Assembly: GCA_011319805.1 (NCBI GenBank)
Contig: SJRY01000234.1
Coordinates: 496,001-560,000 of the forward strand
DNA: 64,000 nucleotides
Source of the DNA: Macrocybe gigantea
Lineage: Eukaryota; Basidiomycota; Agaricomycetes; Agaricales; Callistosporiaceae
Direction of reading: 5' to 3'
Under the pieces are notes generated by a model that did not search any database, was not told where the DNA came from, and saw nothing but the letters and a program-made list of their open reading frames with translations. This document shows positions 9,924-21,552 of the stretch, piece by piece; the first letter of the stretch is position 1; every line of letters begins with the position of its first letter. The position numbers were made by a program, and so were the translations under genes.

Positions 9924-12900
9924 ATGTCGTTGTCGGATCTCACAAGGAACTGTTTTCAGAATGGGTTATCTGCTCAAAAGGTGCGCTATGGACAAGTTTT
10001 TCCCACAACACGGCCGAACTTTTCCTAGTGGGTTGGCCTATGTAAACTCTTCATCGCGAACGAGTTGGACAATCCCGCATCTGACAGCACCGTTGAAGTC
10101 AATATAAGCAGTGCGTATGCTGGCATGTGTAGCTATAGTCTGACGAATCACTCCCATTTAGACTCCGTGCTGCTGCTTTACCATTCTTATCCAGCCGACC
10201 CGAATCTTCAAGCATACTTGAAGCATGCAATTGCCCGCGGCTTGGTGTCACTGCCTATATATGTCTCAACCATGCTTCAGGCTGCTCGTTCCCCTGAATT
10301 GCATACGCCCGCTTCGTTGGATCCTCTATGTCGCATTGCATTGGAAGAGCATTACTCTTCGGGATTGCCGGCGCTTGGTTCACTTGTCGCGGCTTCCGAA
10401 CCACCTCCTAGTATTGCTACGATAGTTAATGATGGTCTTGCTTTGCTCCGAACAGCTTATGCCCTCCCCATGTCCCACTCCCATCACGAATTAACATCCT
10501 CAGCTTCCCAACTCATCATACTCCTTCTCTCTTGTCTGCCAGACTTATCACAGGTCGCCAATACCCAAGCCGCTGTGTTACTTGCCGAAGTAACACACTT
10601 ATTGCAGGACCCTCGCCTCTTGGGCGACGTCCGAACGATGCTGGATTCCTTTCGTCTATCACTGGGCCCCGTCATCGGGGACGATGCAAGGTCGGTTCGA
10701 GAAGCCCAGGTTATGCATACCTTACAGCTTGCATTGGGGAAGGGAGATATCTTAGGCCCAAGCTCCGACACGGACATTGTAACATTCAGTCTGATATTTC
10801 ATCGTGTAGTGAGTTTGAACCTGTGCACCTCACCTAAACCCTGTTTAACCACTAATCAAAGGTATCATACCGGGCCCACGACTTCGGCTTGGGGGACACA
10901 GAGGGTATTGTGGCGGTCCTTGTGGCCCTTTTCCGATGGGCGTCGTGGCCTCCATCTGTATTTTACACACAGATGTATCTTGCCGCTCTCACCTGTCTGT
11001 CGCAGAGCAAAGCAAACGCGTTGATCTGGAAATCATTCATTGTTTGTCGAGTAAGCATCTTCTTCGACTTGAACGGTGCATGATAGCGTATGACGATTTC
11101 GTGCGCGATACAGCTGCCTCGTCTTATTCAATCATTTGAAACTGTCATTAATGCTGATGGGAGCACTACTTCAGAATGGGTATATGCAGTTTATTCAGTT
11201 TATTGGATAAAATCACGACTCATGATTAATGCCCCCGACAGCGACAGGCCATTCAAGCGGCTATGCTTGTCATCCAGCGGCGAGGCGACATTATAGCGCA
11301 GTGCGATCATGCCATCAGCAATGTTGTACAAGTGCGACCTGAAGCACACGTGTATGTCGTTGGCCTTTGTCCATGGTTTTCACTCTCATTACCCGGAGAT
11401 TGTAGGTCCTTTTTCCGGAGCCTTCTTCAACAGCTCAAACTTGTCGGTCTGCTGAACTTTCAATACAACATCGAGTTCGGAACTACCAATCTGAACCAAG
11501 TGGATCAAAAGCTACGCAGCGAAGCGCAAGAATTTGGTATGGATCTTGAGGTCGGTCGCGATATAAATGTACTTCACGATATGGAATTAAGCAAAGCAAT
11601 GTAGCCATACTTGGAGACGAAGCTTGGCCCAGAAGCTGGCGACAATGACTTTCACGCATGGGTGGACCGTGTCTGGAGAGATGTCGGCAGCCATCACATT
11701 TTCGCGAAAGTAGTTTTCAGAGTGTGTCGTGCATTTCACTGGCAGCGAAATCTCATTAATATCATTGCTCAGCGTTTCGTGTCTTTCGCCCAGACATTAG
11801 ACGTGGAGTCTCTTGGTCACTTATGCAGGATACTCTACACCTACAGCCTGTCCTCGACATCTTAACTATTAATTCTAAAGTCTCTGACCTTGTTGCTTGG
11901 GCGCTCTTAGTCTTGGAGCAATACGACTGTGAGACTGTTGGTAGGAATCAGCTTCTTACCTTTGCCTGACAACTATTGAACCTTCGATAACTTTAGGTGA
12001 CCCTCAAACAGCCGTCAGCCATCTAGGCGACATTGTGTTATTCGTGCAATACATAGCAGCCCGCTTCCATGTGAGTCGACCTGGGCTGCACAGAGCTCTT
12101 GTCTAACAATTCTTCATAGTTTGAGAACAACGTGTTCCTTATTGATGGGCACAACCTCTCGACCAGTTTCTTCACTTCTACGGACATTATCTACCCCGTG
12201 GAGAGTTTATCTCCTGAAGACGTGCTCGCGTTCAATACATGGTTTAAAGCGTTATTCGACGTCAGCAGTGAGGGTATCGAGGATAACATTTTACGGTGCG
12301 ACACATCCTATTTTAAATGAACGCTGACCTAAAAGGCCGTCAGCACAACACAACCAAAAACCCTTCTGAGGATTTCCGCCACTCTCTTCTCTCAAGCTGT
12401 AAAGTCTCATCTTGTTCAGAGCATAGACAGCGATGTTCTAAACAACGGGGTATCATATTTTACAAGTCCTCTACTGAGCTGGACGCTTGTCGGAGTTATC
12501 AAGGCGCTTTCAAGAGAAATCCAGCAAGAAGGGTGACGCCGTTCTTTTTGTGCCATTGTGCCCTGAACTGAATTAGAGTTACAGTTTCTCGGCACCGGCG
12601 CAATTTGACATTCTACAGATGCTGCTCTCCTCCCCATCCTGTCCTCGCCCTGTTTTGGCACTCTGCGGCTCGCGGGCACTATTCGTCCTGAACAATCGCA
12701 AAGACAAAGCACCTCCTACTTTCAACGCCGATGCTATCCGCGGCTTGATCGCTGGTGCCGTCAACTATAAGGGTCCAGGTAGGTGACGCCGCTATTGGAG
12801 GAATCGTCTTACTGACGCTGTTCCTCCTGAATGGAAAGTCGAGAGTGTATCTGTAGCCGCGCAGTTGTCCAAGAGCCTTTCAAGAGAAGAGGAAAGCAGA

Positions 12901-13433
12901 CGTCTGATCCAGACTGCTTTTGCGGATGCACGAGCGGGCAAAGCCCCAGCCCTGGACGTGGAATATTGCATCAGGATCCTGCCTCCATCCAAGTTCCTTC
13001 GGCAATTGTGGTCCGAGCTTACCATCGCTGCGAAATTGGGAGAACTAGAAAACTGTCGCCGGCTCGCCACATTCGTTCTGGCCATACCACGTCCCTTAAA
13101 CACCCCTCCGCTACTTCCGATATTCATACACGTTGTGTCGCCGCTGTTGATGGTACTCATAGACCGCCAGCAACAGCCAGAGCAGAGATCTACACCGAGC
13201 TCCTAGCAACAATCATCTCCTCCGTGCTGACGGCTGCTCTACACCTGGAATTGGCTTTGCGCGCAAACTTGGGAGAGCGCCGCTTTGTGCTAGGACAGCC
13301 AAGTGCTGCTTTGGCTCGCAAATTTGCTTCTGATATGCAAAAAAGAAAAGACAGTCCGACGTCTCGGGCCATCTCCGAAAGATTAGCCTCCTCACAAGCT
13401 TTCGTAGCAAACTTTCCAGTTTTCATGAGTTGA
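9924..13433 (+). CDS. MED5: Mediator complex subunit 5 (NUT1 family)
   Basis: Med5 is a tail-module subunit of the Mediator coactivator of RNA polymerase II. The start MSLSDLTRNCFQNGLSAQK is spliced (intron from 9981) to WVGLCKLFIANELDNPA. A later splice gives NSVLLLYHSYPADPNLQAYL. Further segments resemble basidiomycete Med5: YVSTMLQAARSPELHTPAS, LLRTAYALPMSHSHHELT, LQLALGKGDILGPSSDTDI and YRAHDFGLGDTEGIVAVLV. The protein is alpha-helical and Leu-rich throughout and ends SSQAFVANFPVFMS. In the middle (about 11.1-12.8 kb) I could not trace every exon; some junctions may be indels rather than introns. The assignment rests on recalled family similarity, so it is good but not certain. Confidence 0.72.
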
Positions 13434-13481
13434 AATGTGTATTTTGTAAATATGGATCTGATCCAGATAATAAAAATAACA

Positions 13482-15311
13482 TTATACTCCGATGGGAGGT
13501 GGGGCTAGGGAATAGGTTTAAGAATCGACGACGGATAAAAATAGTATGTACTCACGGCAACAAGCGTTTGTTGGGTCGCACTCTTGATCAGGGGGACATA
13601 GGATTAAGCAAGAGGTATCTGAATTCATCTTGACAAGGATGAGCCCGGGATGCAGGTGTCACACAGGTGCGGCTTACTTTGGGAGACTCATCTGGTGAAG
13701 TACCACCTACGCAATAATACTCCGGTTGAATAGTGCTGGAGTGTATACCATGATGGTGTAATGCTTTCCGTATTTTTGCAGCGACAGGCATAAAATCGTG
13801 CTCCCGTGACGTTAGGACGTGCACTGATGCAACGATTTTCGATTCCGATAGTTGCCAGACATGCAGCTCGTGTAGGGAAATGACACCTTCCACCTCCAAT
13901 ATTGAGTCTCGAACTTCGTCCAAAGATATATTTGGGGGTACGCCTTGAAGGAGAATGAACGAGGCACTACGCACTAGGTCGACGTCAGCAATTGGATTTT
14001 AATGACGAAAAGGTCGTACCTAATGGTAAAGCGCTTGAAAAAATGATGGCGGTAATAACGAGACTGATGACGGGGTCAAAGTAAAACTTGTACGTCCAAG
14101 ACGATAACCAGATGACGAGGCCCGTCGAAATAACACCGACATTTCCAAGAGCATCACCTAAAACATGCAATATGAGTGCGCGCATGTTCATTGATCCTGA
14201 CGGGTGGGGTTTCTTGGGCGGGATTTGATTGATATTTGCTTCCTCTAAAAGAGGCGTTTCCTCCGTAAAGGTTGCCGTTTCCTGCAGCGGCGATTCTGGC
14301 ACAATATTTGCATGATGCGTGTGTGAAATGGCGTCTCCTTCGGAGGAAACGCGAGCGAATGTCATGCTTTGACGGCGGGGTGGAGGGGACGGGGAACGAG
14401 CTGACGCAATTTCGTTAGCAGTCTGGACGAGAGACGCCCGCGTTGCGGCAGGATGGCCATATAAGGATGAGAACGAGTCCGCGTGCTCCGGTGAGCGTGA
14501 ACGTTTCCTTCGCCGAACAGACAATCTCCTTGGTCTAACTAGTCTAGGTTCACGTTCGAGATCCGGAGGTGTAGGAGAAACAACGCTGGAAGGTTTTGAA
14601 GGGGACGACTCGCGGAATGGACATGTTCATGGGCGTGTTCTACATTTTGGACTGAGTCGACAACGTCTGTGATAGGGGGTGACAACAGTACCGTGGAAAA
14701 GGAAAAGCCCGACGATATTGGATGCAAGCCCTAGAGAGCCGACGACTACTATAAGCCGTGGGTTGGAAATTTCTAGGCATAGTTGTTTCAGTGAGCGGAA
14801 ACGCATATTGATAGGGATGTCCATGGTACCTGGGACGGTGAAAAACCTTCCGATGGCTTCCATGGAAATCGAGAAACACAGGGCAAGGAGGAAGACACCA
14901 TTGATGAGAGCTGCCAGGATTTCGGCTCTGTGCCATCCGTAAGAATATCGGGAATCGATGGACGTCGAAGCACTCAGCTAGCCCGGCGGGTCTCGAATGA
15001 GGATAAGCTCAAACCAAGAAGACAGATAGGACTGACTTTGATAGCGTAGAGCGCGACCACCAGGCTCATGACATCACTGAAAGGACACTGTCAGTTCCAA
15101 TTCGAGTTAAAGGGCAAGCACGATGAGCGGCACACTTGAGCATGTGGAAGCTGTCTGCAACGAGGGCAAGTGACCCTACGGCATATCCTATCGGGAATTG
15201 AGCGAAGGGAAGGTAAAAATTTTGATGTAATATCTCACCAACGACGAGTTCGACCAAAAAGAACAAAATGTCGATCACCAGCAAGATGGTAATTCTCGTT
15301 GAACGAGACAT
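13482..15311 (-). CDS. ZRC1: Zinc/cadmium transporter, cation diffusion facilitator (ZRC1/COT1 type)
   Basis: CDF proteins of this subgroup exchange protons for Zn2+ and load it into the vacuole or secretory organelles. The start MSRSTRITILLVIDILFFLV opens TM1. TM2 carries the metal site DSFHMLND, formed across an intron. TM5 carries the second site HVLGDALGN. Between them lies a hydrophilic His-containing loop of about 180 residues (SHTHHANIVPE and HEHVH). The cytosolic C-terminal domain includes ISLHELHVWQLSESKIVASV. The tail, built by two last splices, is CLILCPPDQECDPTNACCPP, a Cys-rich end seen in fungal ZRC1 proteins. Stop TAA is at 13482-13484. Confidence 0.9.
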
Positions 15312-15696
15312 CCTTACGATGAACTAATGTGCCGCTGCGCGTGGCCGAAGGAAGGGAAAAGGAGGCAGCGGCTTTGAATGATGAAGAAGCACCGGAAAGA
15401 GTGGTCTGCTCGGGGTTTCAATTTACTTTGGACCATATCACGGACCATTTCCACCGTGTGCTGTCCCCCGCCAGCGTCCTAGCAATATCAAGCTAATAAA
15501 AATCATTTTCTGTGGTCTGATGCTGATACTTTCTGTTCAGGAGCAGTGCCTCTACGAATAACGTAACTTGATGCCAGCCTGCGGCCAGCTTTTTCGTCCC
15601 CATAGCCTGTCTTGTTTATCAATATTTGGTGCGAATCCTTCAACACTTTTTTCTCTCCAGAACGACTTGGTCGTCGTTGAGCAAATAACTTTGATC
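15312..15696. other. Intergenic region between divergent ZRC1 and eIF3h genes
   Basis: About 385 bp without a recognisable gene. It holds both upstream regions. A pyrimidine-rich stretch lies near 15590-15660, before the eIF3h start, and could be leader sequence. I see no clear TATA box. Confidence 0.5.
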
Positions 15697-17074
15697 ATGG
15701 CCGCAACATCAATGGCAGCCGCAATCGCGGCGTCTCTTCCTTCACAATCTGCGGCGCCGGCACCGACGACGACTGCTTATGAGGCCATCCCAGCTTCCAT
15801 GTCAAAAGTCATTGATATCGAGGCAGAGATCCCACTGCGGTGCGTCCAGCTCGACGGTATGGTGAGTATGTAGCGTTGCTTTGGCATGCAGTGATCTGTA
15901 CATTCGAACGCGACGATGTCTACAGGTGGTGATGAAAATTCTCAAACATGCACGAGAGGTGCCGCCGAATCTGGCCCATGGGCTTCTCTTGGGACTGGAC
16001 CTTGACGGGACGCTCGAAGTGTCCAACTCGTTTCCATTGCCGCACCATTCCGGAGATGAAGACGAAAAGTCGACAAAGTCTGTTGGTACGGTTCTCCGGG
16101 CGCATTCCTCGCGGCCATTCATTCATATGCCCTCGCAGCACGTTACCAGGCTTCCATGCTCCGCTCTTTGAAGGAGGTCCAATCGGACGACAGCATTGTC
16201 GGATTCTATCAAGCGACGACATGGGGTGCATTCTTTAACCAAACGCTGGTGGACACACAAGCTCTACACCAGGAAAAACTGAGGCATGGGGGCGTGGTCA
16301 TCGTGCATGGTAAAGAAAAAAACTTTTTTCGACCCCCTTTTTATTTTTGGCATGTGTATGACATATACCCTGCAACTCAGATCTTTCCCAATCCGCGCGG
16401 GGGAGCGCCTCTCTCCGGGCGTTCCGTTTAACAACAGCGTTTATGAACGCCTACAAAGGGTCAAACTTTAATACGACAAGGTAAACGGTGTGTTGTCTTG
16501 TTGCGGGGTGGGGAGCATGCTGAAATTTGCAAATCAAAATTGCAGCCTCATCAACAATCGGGTTACCTTCTCGTCTATTCTAGAAGAAGTGCCACTCAAG
16601 ATACGCACGAACCCGCTCCTGAGCTCATTCCTCGGAGCTCTCACAAAAACGAGCCGATCACCCCTGTCTGACGCAAAGCCCGAAGAGGCGATGGAATCAA
16701 TAGTCCGGCCATCGTTTTCCATTTTGGAGTTGGGCTCCTCCGGGCTGACAAAGAGTCTGGAGCAAATCGTGGAGGCGATGGACAACTACCGGACGGAGGA
16801 GGGCAATTACGCATACCTGACGCGGCAAATTGCACGGGAGCGTGCCCGTGCGGAGAGCTACGTAGCAAAGCGCAAGGAGGAGAACGCTGCTCGGGTTGCG
16901 CAAGGCTTGGCGCCGCTGCCTGAGGAGGACGTGACACGGCTGTTCAAGATCCCTGCAGAGCCAAGCCGGTTGGAGAGCACGCTGTTACTAGGTCAGATTG
17001 ACGGATATGGCAAGTGCATCGGCACAACGGCACGGACGGGTTTGGTCAAAATGTATGGTGCCAAAAGTGGATAA
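15697..17074 (+). CDS. EIF3H: Translation initiation factor eIF3 subunit h
   Basis: eIF3h is an MPN-fold subunit of the eIF3 complex that supports 43S pre-initiation complex assembly. Exon 1 is 15697-15861 and starts MAATSMAAAIAASLPSQSAA. The MPN domain follows across short introns: VVMKILKHAREVPPNLAHGL, LLGLDLDGTLEVSNSFPLPH, then ARYQASMLRSLKEVQSDDSI and VGFYQATTWGAFFNQTLVDT. No JAMM zinc motif is present, as expected for this non-catalytic subunit. The last exon ends SLINNRVTFSSILEEVPLKI ... AKSG. All junctions keep frame and use GT/AG. Confidence 0.92.
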
Positions 17075-17124
17075 TTATGTAATCTGGTATACAATCTGCC
17101 TGAAATGAAAAATTTTGGTCCAAG

Positions 17125-17131
17125 TATAAAG
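17125..17131 (+). promoter_or_regulatory. TATA-box-like element of the RlpA-like gene
   Basis: TATAAAG lies 46-52 bp before the ATG at 17177, a plausible core promoter position for a regulated secreted protein. Confidence 0.45.
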
Positions 17132-17176
17132 TTAACCAGTCATTCTTTTCTTCTGCTCCTCCACGTCGAGTAAACG

Positions 17177-18183
17177 ATGAAGTCGCTCCTTATCCCCTTC
17201 TCATTCGCCCTCGCCGTCGCTGCCCTCGCCACCCCTCACGCTCACCCCAATCCCCATCACCACCGTGCGATCGCCGCGCGCGTCGCCGATCCACTGGCCT
17301 TCAACCCCGTCGCGCCTACCATCCGCAGGAGGGCCAACGGCCAGCGCTGCAGGCCTCGTCCCGCCTCATCTTCTGTCGCGCTTTCTTCTTCCGCTATTCC
17401 CGCTCCCGTCCAGAACGTCGCCCACTCTGTCGTTCATTCCTCCTCCTCAGTTGACCCGCCCGCCACCACCTCCACTCACTATCAGGCACCTACTTCCTCC
17501 ACTCACCATGAAGACCCGACCCCAACCACTGTAGCTACCCCTACCCCGCCCACCACTTCCAAAGCCCCTCCGACCACTTCCTCCAGCCAGGAGCCCAAAC
17601 CTACTACCACCACGCACTCCGTGGTGAAGCCCACCACGACCCAACAGGCCGCACCGACGACCCAGGCTTCGTCTGGCGGTAATCTGCCTAGCTTCATGAC
17701 TGGCATCCAGACCGGTCAGGGTACCTTCTACACTAGTACGTCATCGTTCCTGTCATGCAAAGACATAACTCACCCACACGTCCTCTGCAGCTGGTCTCGG
17801 TGCTTGCGGCATCGTCAATACTGACACCGACTACATTGCTGCAGTGTCTCGCCACCTATTTGATATCTACCCGTATGTCCTTCCATCGTAGATTCTCACA
17901 ATGCTAACACTCTTTCTTAGCGGCTGGGACGGTGCCAACCCCAACAACAACCCGATCTGTAACAGGGCCATTAAAGCTACTTGTGAGCATAGTGAATGTT
18001 CAGTTGACGAGAACCTTTTTGTTCACAACATGATCAGACAATGGTCGATCGGTCACCGTTCGTGTCACCGATCGCTGCGAGGCTTGCGCCATCACCGATC
18101 TCGACTTCTCCCCGTCCGCCTTCAAAAACCTTGCAGACTTTGACGTCGGTCGCATTTCCGGCATGCAATGGGTTTGGCAATAG
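17177..18183 (+). CDS. Secreted RlpA-like double-psi beta-barrel protein with Ser/Thr/Pro linker
   Basis: The product starts with a signal peptide (MKSLLIPFSFALAVAALATP). Then comes a low-complexity region of about 130 residues rich in Ser, Thr and Pro, probably heavily O-glycosylated. The C-terminal domain of about 110 residues is an expansin/barwin-like barrel: GQGTFYTTGLGACGIVNTDT, then GWDGANPNNNPICNRAIKAT, the core VTVRVTDRCEACAITDLDFS and the end GRISGMQWVWQ. This domain is common in agaricomycete secreted wall or host-contact proteins. Expansin catalytic activity is not implied, and no carbohydrate-binding module is visible. Three introns of about 50-55 nt splice cleanly. Confidence 0.85.
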
Positions 18184-18404
18184 ATACCCTCAGTCATTTA
18201 GTTTTCGTTTTATTCTTTGCTCACTCTCGCGTCTGTGACGTCCTTGATCGCATCGACTGCAATAGAGCCCGGAGCTGGTTTACCGGGGTGTTGAGTCAAA
18301 GCTCATATATCCGTTCTTCGAGCTTGCTTGAAGCCTTTCACAATGTACATGCTCTCGGTCACGTACATACAAATTGCACATGTTTTGACACGCAGCTAAT
18401 ATCA

Positions 18405-21370
18405 TTACACTTGTTGATTTGTTCTTGCGGTTGACAGTGCATCATGACAACGGCATAACTGGTCCCAATACTGCTTTTCATCTGTTGACGCCACAGCATG
18501 GCGCACAGCCAAAATCAAACTCGTGTCTCGCTCCAATCCGAAATCATGCTCAATCAGACAAAGAGTATAAACAAGGTCCACCGCCAGCCGTCGAAGGAGC
18601 GTTGGCAGCTTCTGATACGGTCCGATGACTTGTCCGCGGACGGCGTGGTTGATAACGAAATAAGGAACCATCTTGTATCGGAGCGATGCTAGGGTCTGCA
18701 CACCACGAACACGAGCATGAACACGCCCACTCCTCCCACGACAACCGTTGATGAAGAAAACGCACCTTGTCATCCACAAGCCTTGATCTCCGTTGCAGTA
18801 CGCGTATCAAAAAGCGCAGTATCACCTGGCATCATGGTCACCGTGATGAGAATATTATTTGCATCATAGAAACGAAATTTTCTGTTACTTCAGTCGTGGG
18901 TAAGTTGCTGGAGCCCAGCTCCCACAACACTTTCGGCAGATGGGTAATCCAACTCTTCAGTCTAGGATCTTCGAAAACGTCCTTGCTTAGACCTGAGCTT
19001 ACTGCGGCACGCGAGCGCTCCGTGCCTAGCTGCGCAGTTAAAAGAAATAGACATTGGACGGTGAGCAACACATGGAAACGCCATGTCCGAATATCACGTT
19101 ACCAAGCAAAGTCTGGAGACAAATTCAACCGTCGGCCCTTTCAAGGCCGACTTTGAAGAGGTACTGACAGCGTGTTGAAGGACCGTCTGCAACGTGTCCT
19201 TGGATATCTCGGAATACGATCTCTCTGACCCAAGCAGCGCCCATATCGTTGGAAGGAGCGACGTATATGCGCCCGCTGTCAGAGGCTTTCCGACCCGTGC
19301 CACATCCAGCGGCTCGCCGCGCAGGAGCATATTGACGTACGCGCTCACTCGTTCTGTCTGAATAGTGAGCGCTTCCCGAGATAAAGCTGACCAGGAATTT
19401 TGCCGAGCGCTGCCTCGTCTTGCACCATGGCTTGCGGTAGAAAGATTCAGCAGCGAGGACAGCTCACAGAAAATCAGATTCAGATCATAAAATACTTGTT
19501 CAATCTGTTCAACTTGAATCAGAGGGGACGTAGAAGTGAGTCGGTAACGCTTGCCTTGACGTGACGATTCCCAGTCGGCTTGAAAGGAAAATAAGGTGCC
19601 ATGTAAGTGAGAAGTGTAGCCAAATTTTCAGCAATAGGCCGGATGATATCGTCCTCCTATGTGACCGTTAAGCTTACTACCTTTTACACTGAAAGCGAGA
19701 TGAACAGCCTTGCCTCAGTGTCACTTTGAAGGATCGAGCCATAGAGGCAATGCGACATTTTGACTACGGAGAGGACCAGTTGGACCTCTGTCTCTGAAGG
19801 GCTAGCGCCCGGCGAAAACACGGCAGGAGCGCAATCCAAAAAGGTAGTCAAGATAGTGGAATGCAGAACTTGAGCTAGCCTCTGAGAGTTCGTGAATACT
19901 TGGTTATTTCGCAGTGGCTGGGATTAGACCGAAACATACGCCTTTGAGGTTCTTCCCGGAATACGCCTCCGACTCCTCTGATAGGTCGATATAACCTTGC
20001 AAGTCTGAAAAGCCCTTGCAAACACCATTTTTCAGGATATCGGGTATGTAACCGTGAGCAAAAATGCCTTCGTCTTCTGGACGGATTTCTTCCTTCCAAT
20101 GAAAGACGGGCTTCGAATTTGGATGTAGAAGCCCCTCAAAGGCATGATATGCGTCAGAGTTCTCAAACACCGATGCCAGATATCGGCCGTGCAATGTTTC
20201 CCTGTCGTCGGAGGGATAGGGAATTGCGTGGTGAAGCGAAGAGAGCGCATGATTGAGAAAAGTCGACAATGATCGAACGACGATCAACTTGGACTGCAAA
20301 GAGTAAGGATTGCACTCGTGATATGGCGAAACTGCTCACAGAAGGAGAGAGTGTAACGCTCTCAGCCGAAACCGCTACAGGACCTTGCAGGAGAGTGAGT
20401 ACCTCTGACTAAAATAGCAATTTAGGAGGATGTCCATGCCTTCCCCGTCCGCAAATCTCGTACCAGCATTCAATGTGCTGAGATATCCATCCAGAATGCG
20501 CCGTCCGTGACTGTTGTGGTCCTTGTTCCATCCATCTAAAACAACTTGTGGAGAGTATTCCAAGAAAATGTCAAGAAAGTGGATTGAGTCAATGCGAATT
20601 TCTGGGAAGATGTGTGTTTGCGCAGATGTCAGAAAGAGAAGAACCACTGGCGCGTGTGGAATAAAAATGTCCTTGTTAGGTTAATCAATCATCTGGACGA
20701 TGGTCAAGAAGCCGAAAGAGGAAGTACCTGCGGTATCTGAGGCATGACCCAGGATAAAAAGCCAGCGAGGGTTTTGCGTACGTTAGCATCCTACAGCAGA
20801 GATCAAATTCAGGTAATTTCTGTCGTTCGCCTATGTCTGACACGTCACCTCGTCGCTGAAGAGTCGCACACATGCATTGATTAGAGGTCCAAAATGAGAT
20901 TGTAAAGCATCCAGCCGGCTGTCAAAAAGTTCACGGAATTCCAGGATAGCATCTGACGCGGATGGAGAACATCGCATTGGCAACATGAGTTCTTCTTTGG
21001 TATGGAATAGCATTCACCTTTGCGAACTGAAGCGTTATAGTGTTTTGTGTGCAGGACCAGATCGTCGAAAGCATGTTTCCGTTTTGTTCTGGTTTCAGAA
21101 TCACTTCGTTCCAAGGTGATACTTTGCGATGGCAAAGTTATTGCTACATCGCCATAAGCTAGAAAATCTAGTCAGGCAGAAATGGGCCAGACATACAACG
21201 AGCTTTGAAGGAGGTGTCAATGACGTTGGGCGCAACCTGTTTCCCTTTGCCTAGCTTAAGTTTCGCTTTCTGTCAGAGGATGATCAGCTCATGTAACGCA
21301 GAGATGCTAGAGATACACATGCCGAGAAATCTGCAGCCTTCTCCCTGCGCTTTTTCGCGCTCTTGGGCAT
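18405..21370 (-). CDS. IPI1: Rix1-complex component IPI1 / TEX10-like, pre-60S ribosome maturation
   Basis: IPI1 acts with Rix1 and Ipi3 in nuclear 60S subunit maturation and ITS2 processing. The first exon encodes MPKSAKKRREKAADFS. It is joined across a possible GC-AG intron to KAKLKLGKGKQVAPNVIDTS, then SITLPSQSITLERSDSETRT. The ARM/HEAT-like N-terminal domain contains LQSHFGPLINACVRLFSDE and VVLLFLTSAQTHIFPEIRID, followed by SIHFLDIFLEYSPQVVLDGW. The gene extends far beyond the yeast length; the C-terminal half (to TNQQV, TAA at 18405) is helical, as in animal TEX10. Some exon joins in the C-terminal part are unresolved. Confidence 0.8.
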
Positions 21371-21500
21371 TCTGGATGACTGGACCAATAAATTTGAAGG
21401 GATGGTGAGTCGTTTGCCTTTTGCGGTTGCGTGATCACCAACGGCCCGGTCATATGACGAGGCACAACGTTCCTGACATTCAACCGAGGATTCTACAGGA

Positions 21501-21507
21501 TATAAAA
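21501..21507 (+). promoter_or_regulatory. TATA box of the mannanase gene
   Basis: TATAAAA lies about 46-52 bp upstream of the ATG at 21553, a good core promoter position for a secreted, inducible enzyme. Confidence 0.5.
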
Positions 21508-21552
21508 TGATCTTCTCTACAAGTCCCGCTGGGCCACAAGTCGCGCGATACA

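Noticed and set aside
12831..13433. 200-codon plus frame with unusual composition at the end of MED5
   Set aside because: Only its last part matches the MED5 C-terminus; the first part is an out-of-frame read of another MED5 exon.
15920..16231. Long minus-strand open frame opposite eIF3h
   Set aside because: It is the complement of well-supported MPN-domain exons and has no family-like segment.
17447..17706. Gly/Val-rich minus-strand frames near the RlpA-like gene
   Set aside because: They are the reverse of the Ser/Thr/Pro-rich spacer; composition is explained by that repeat-like coding sequence.
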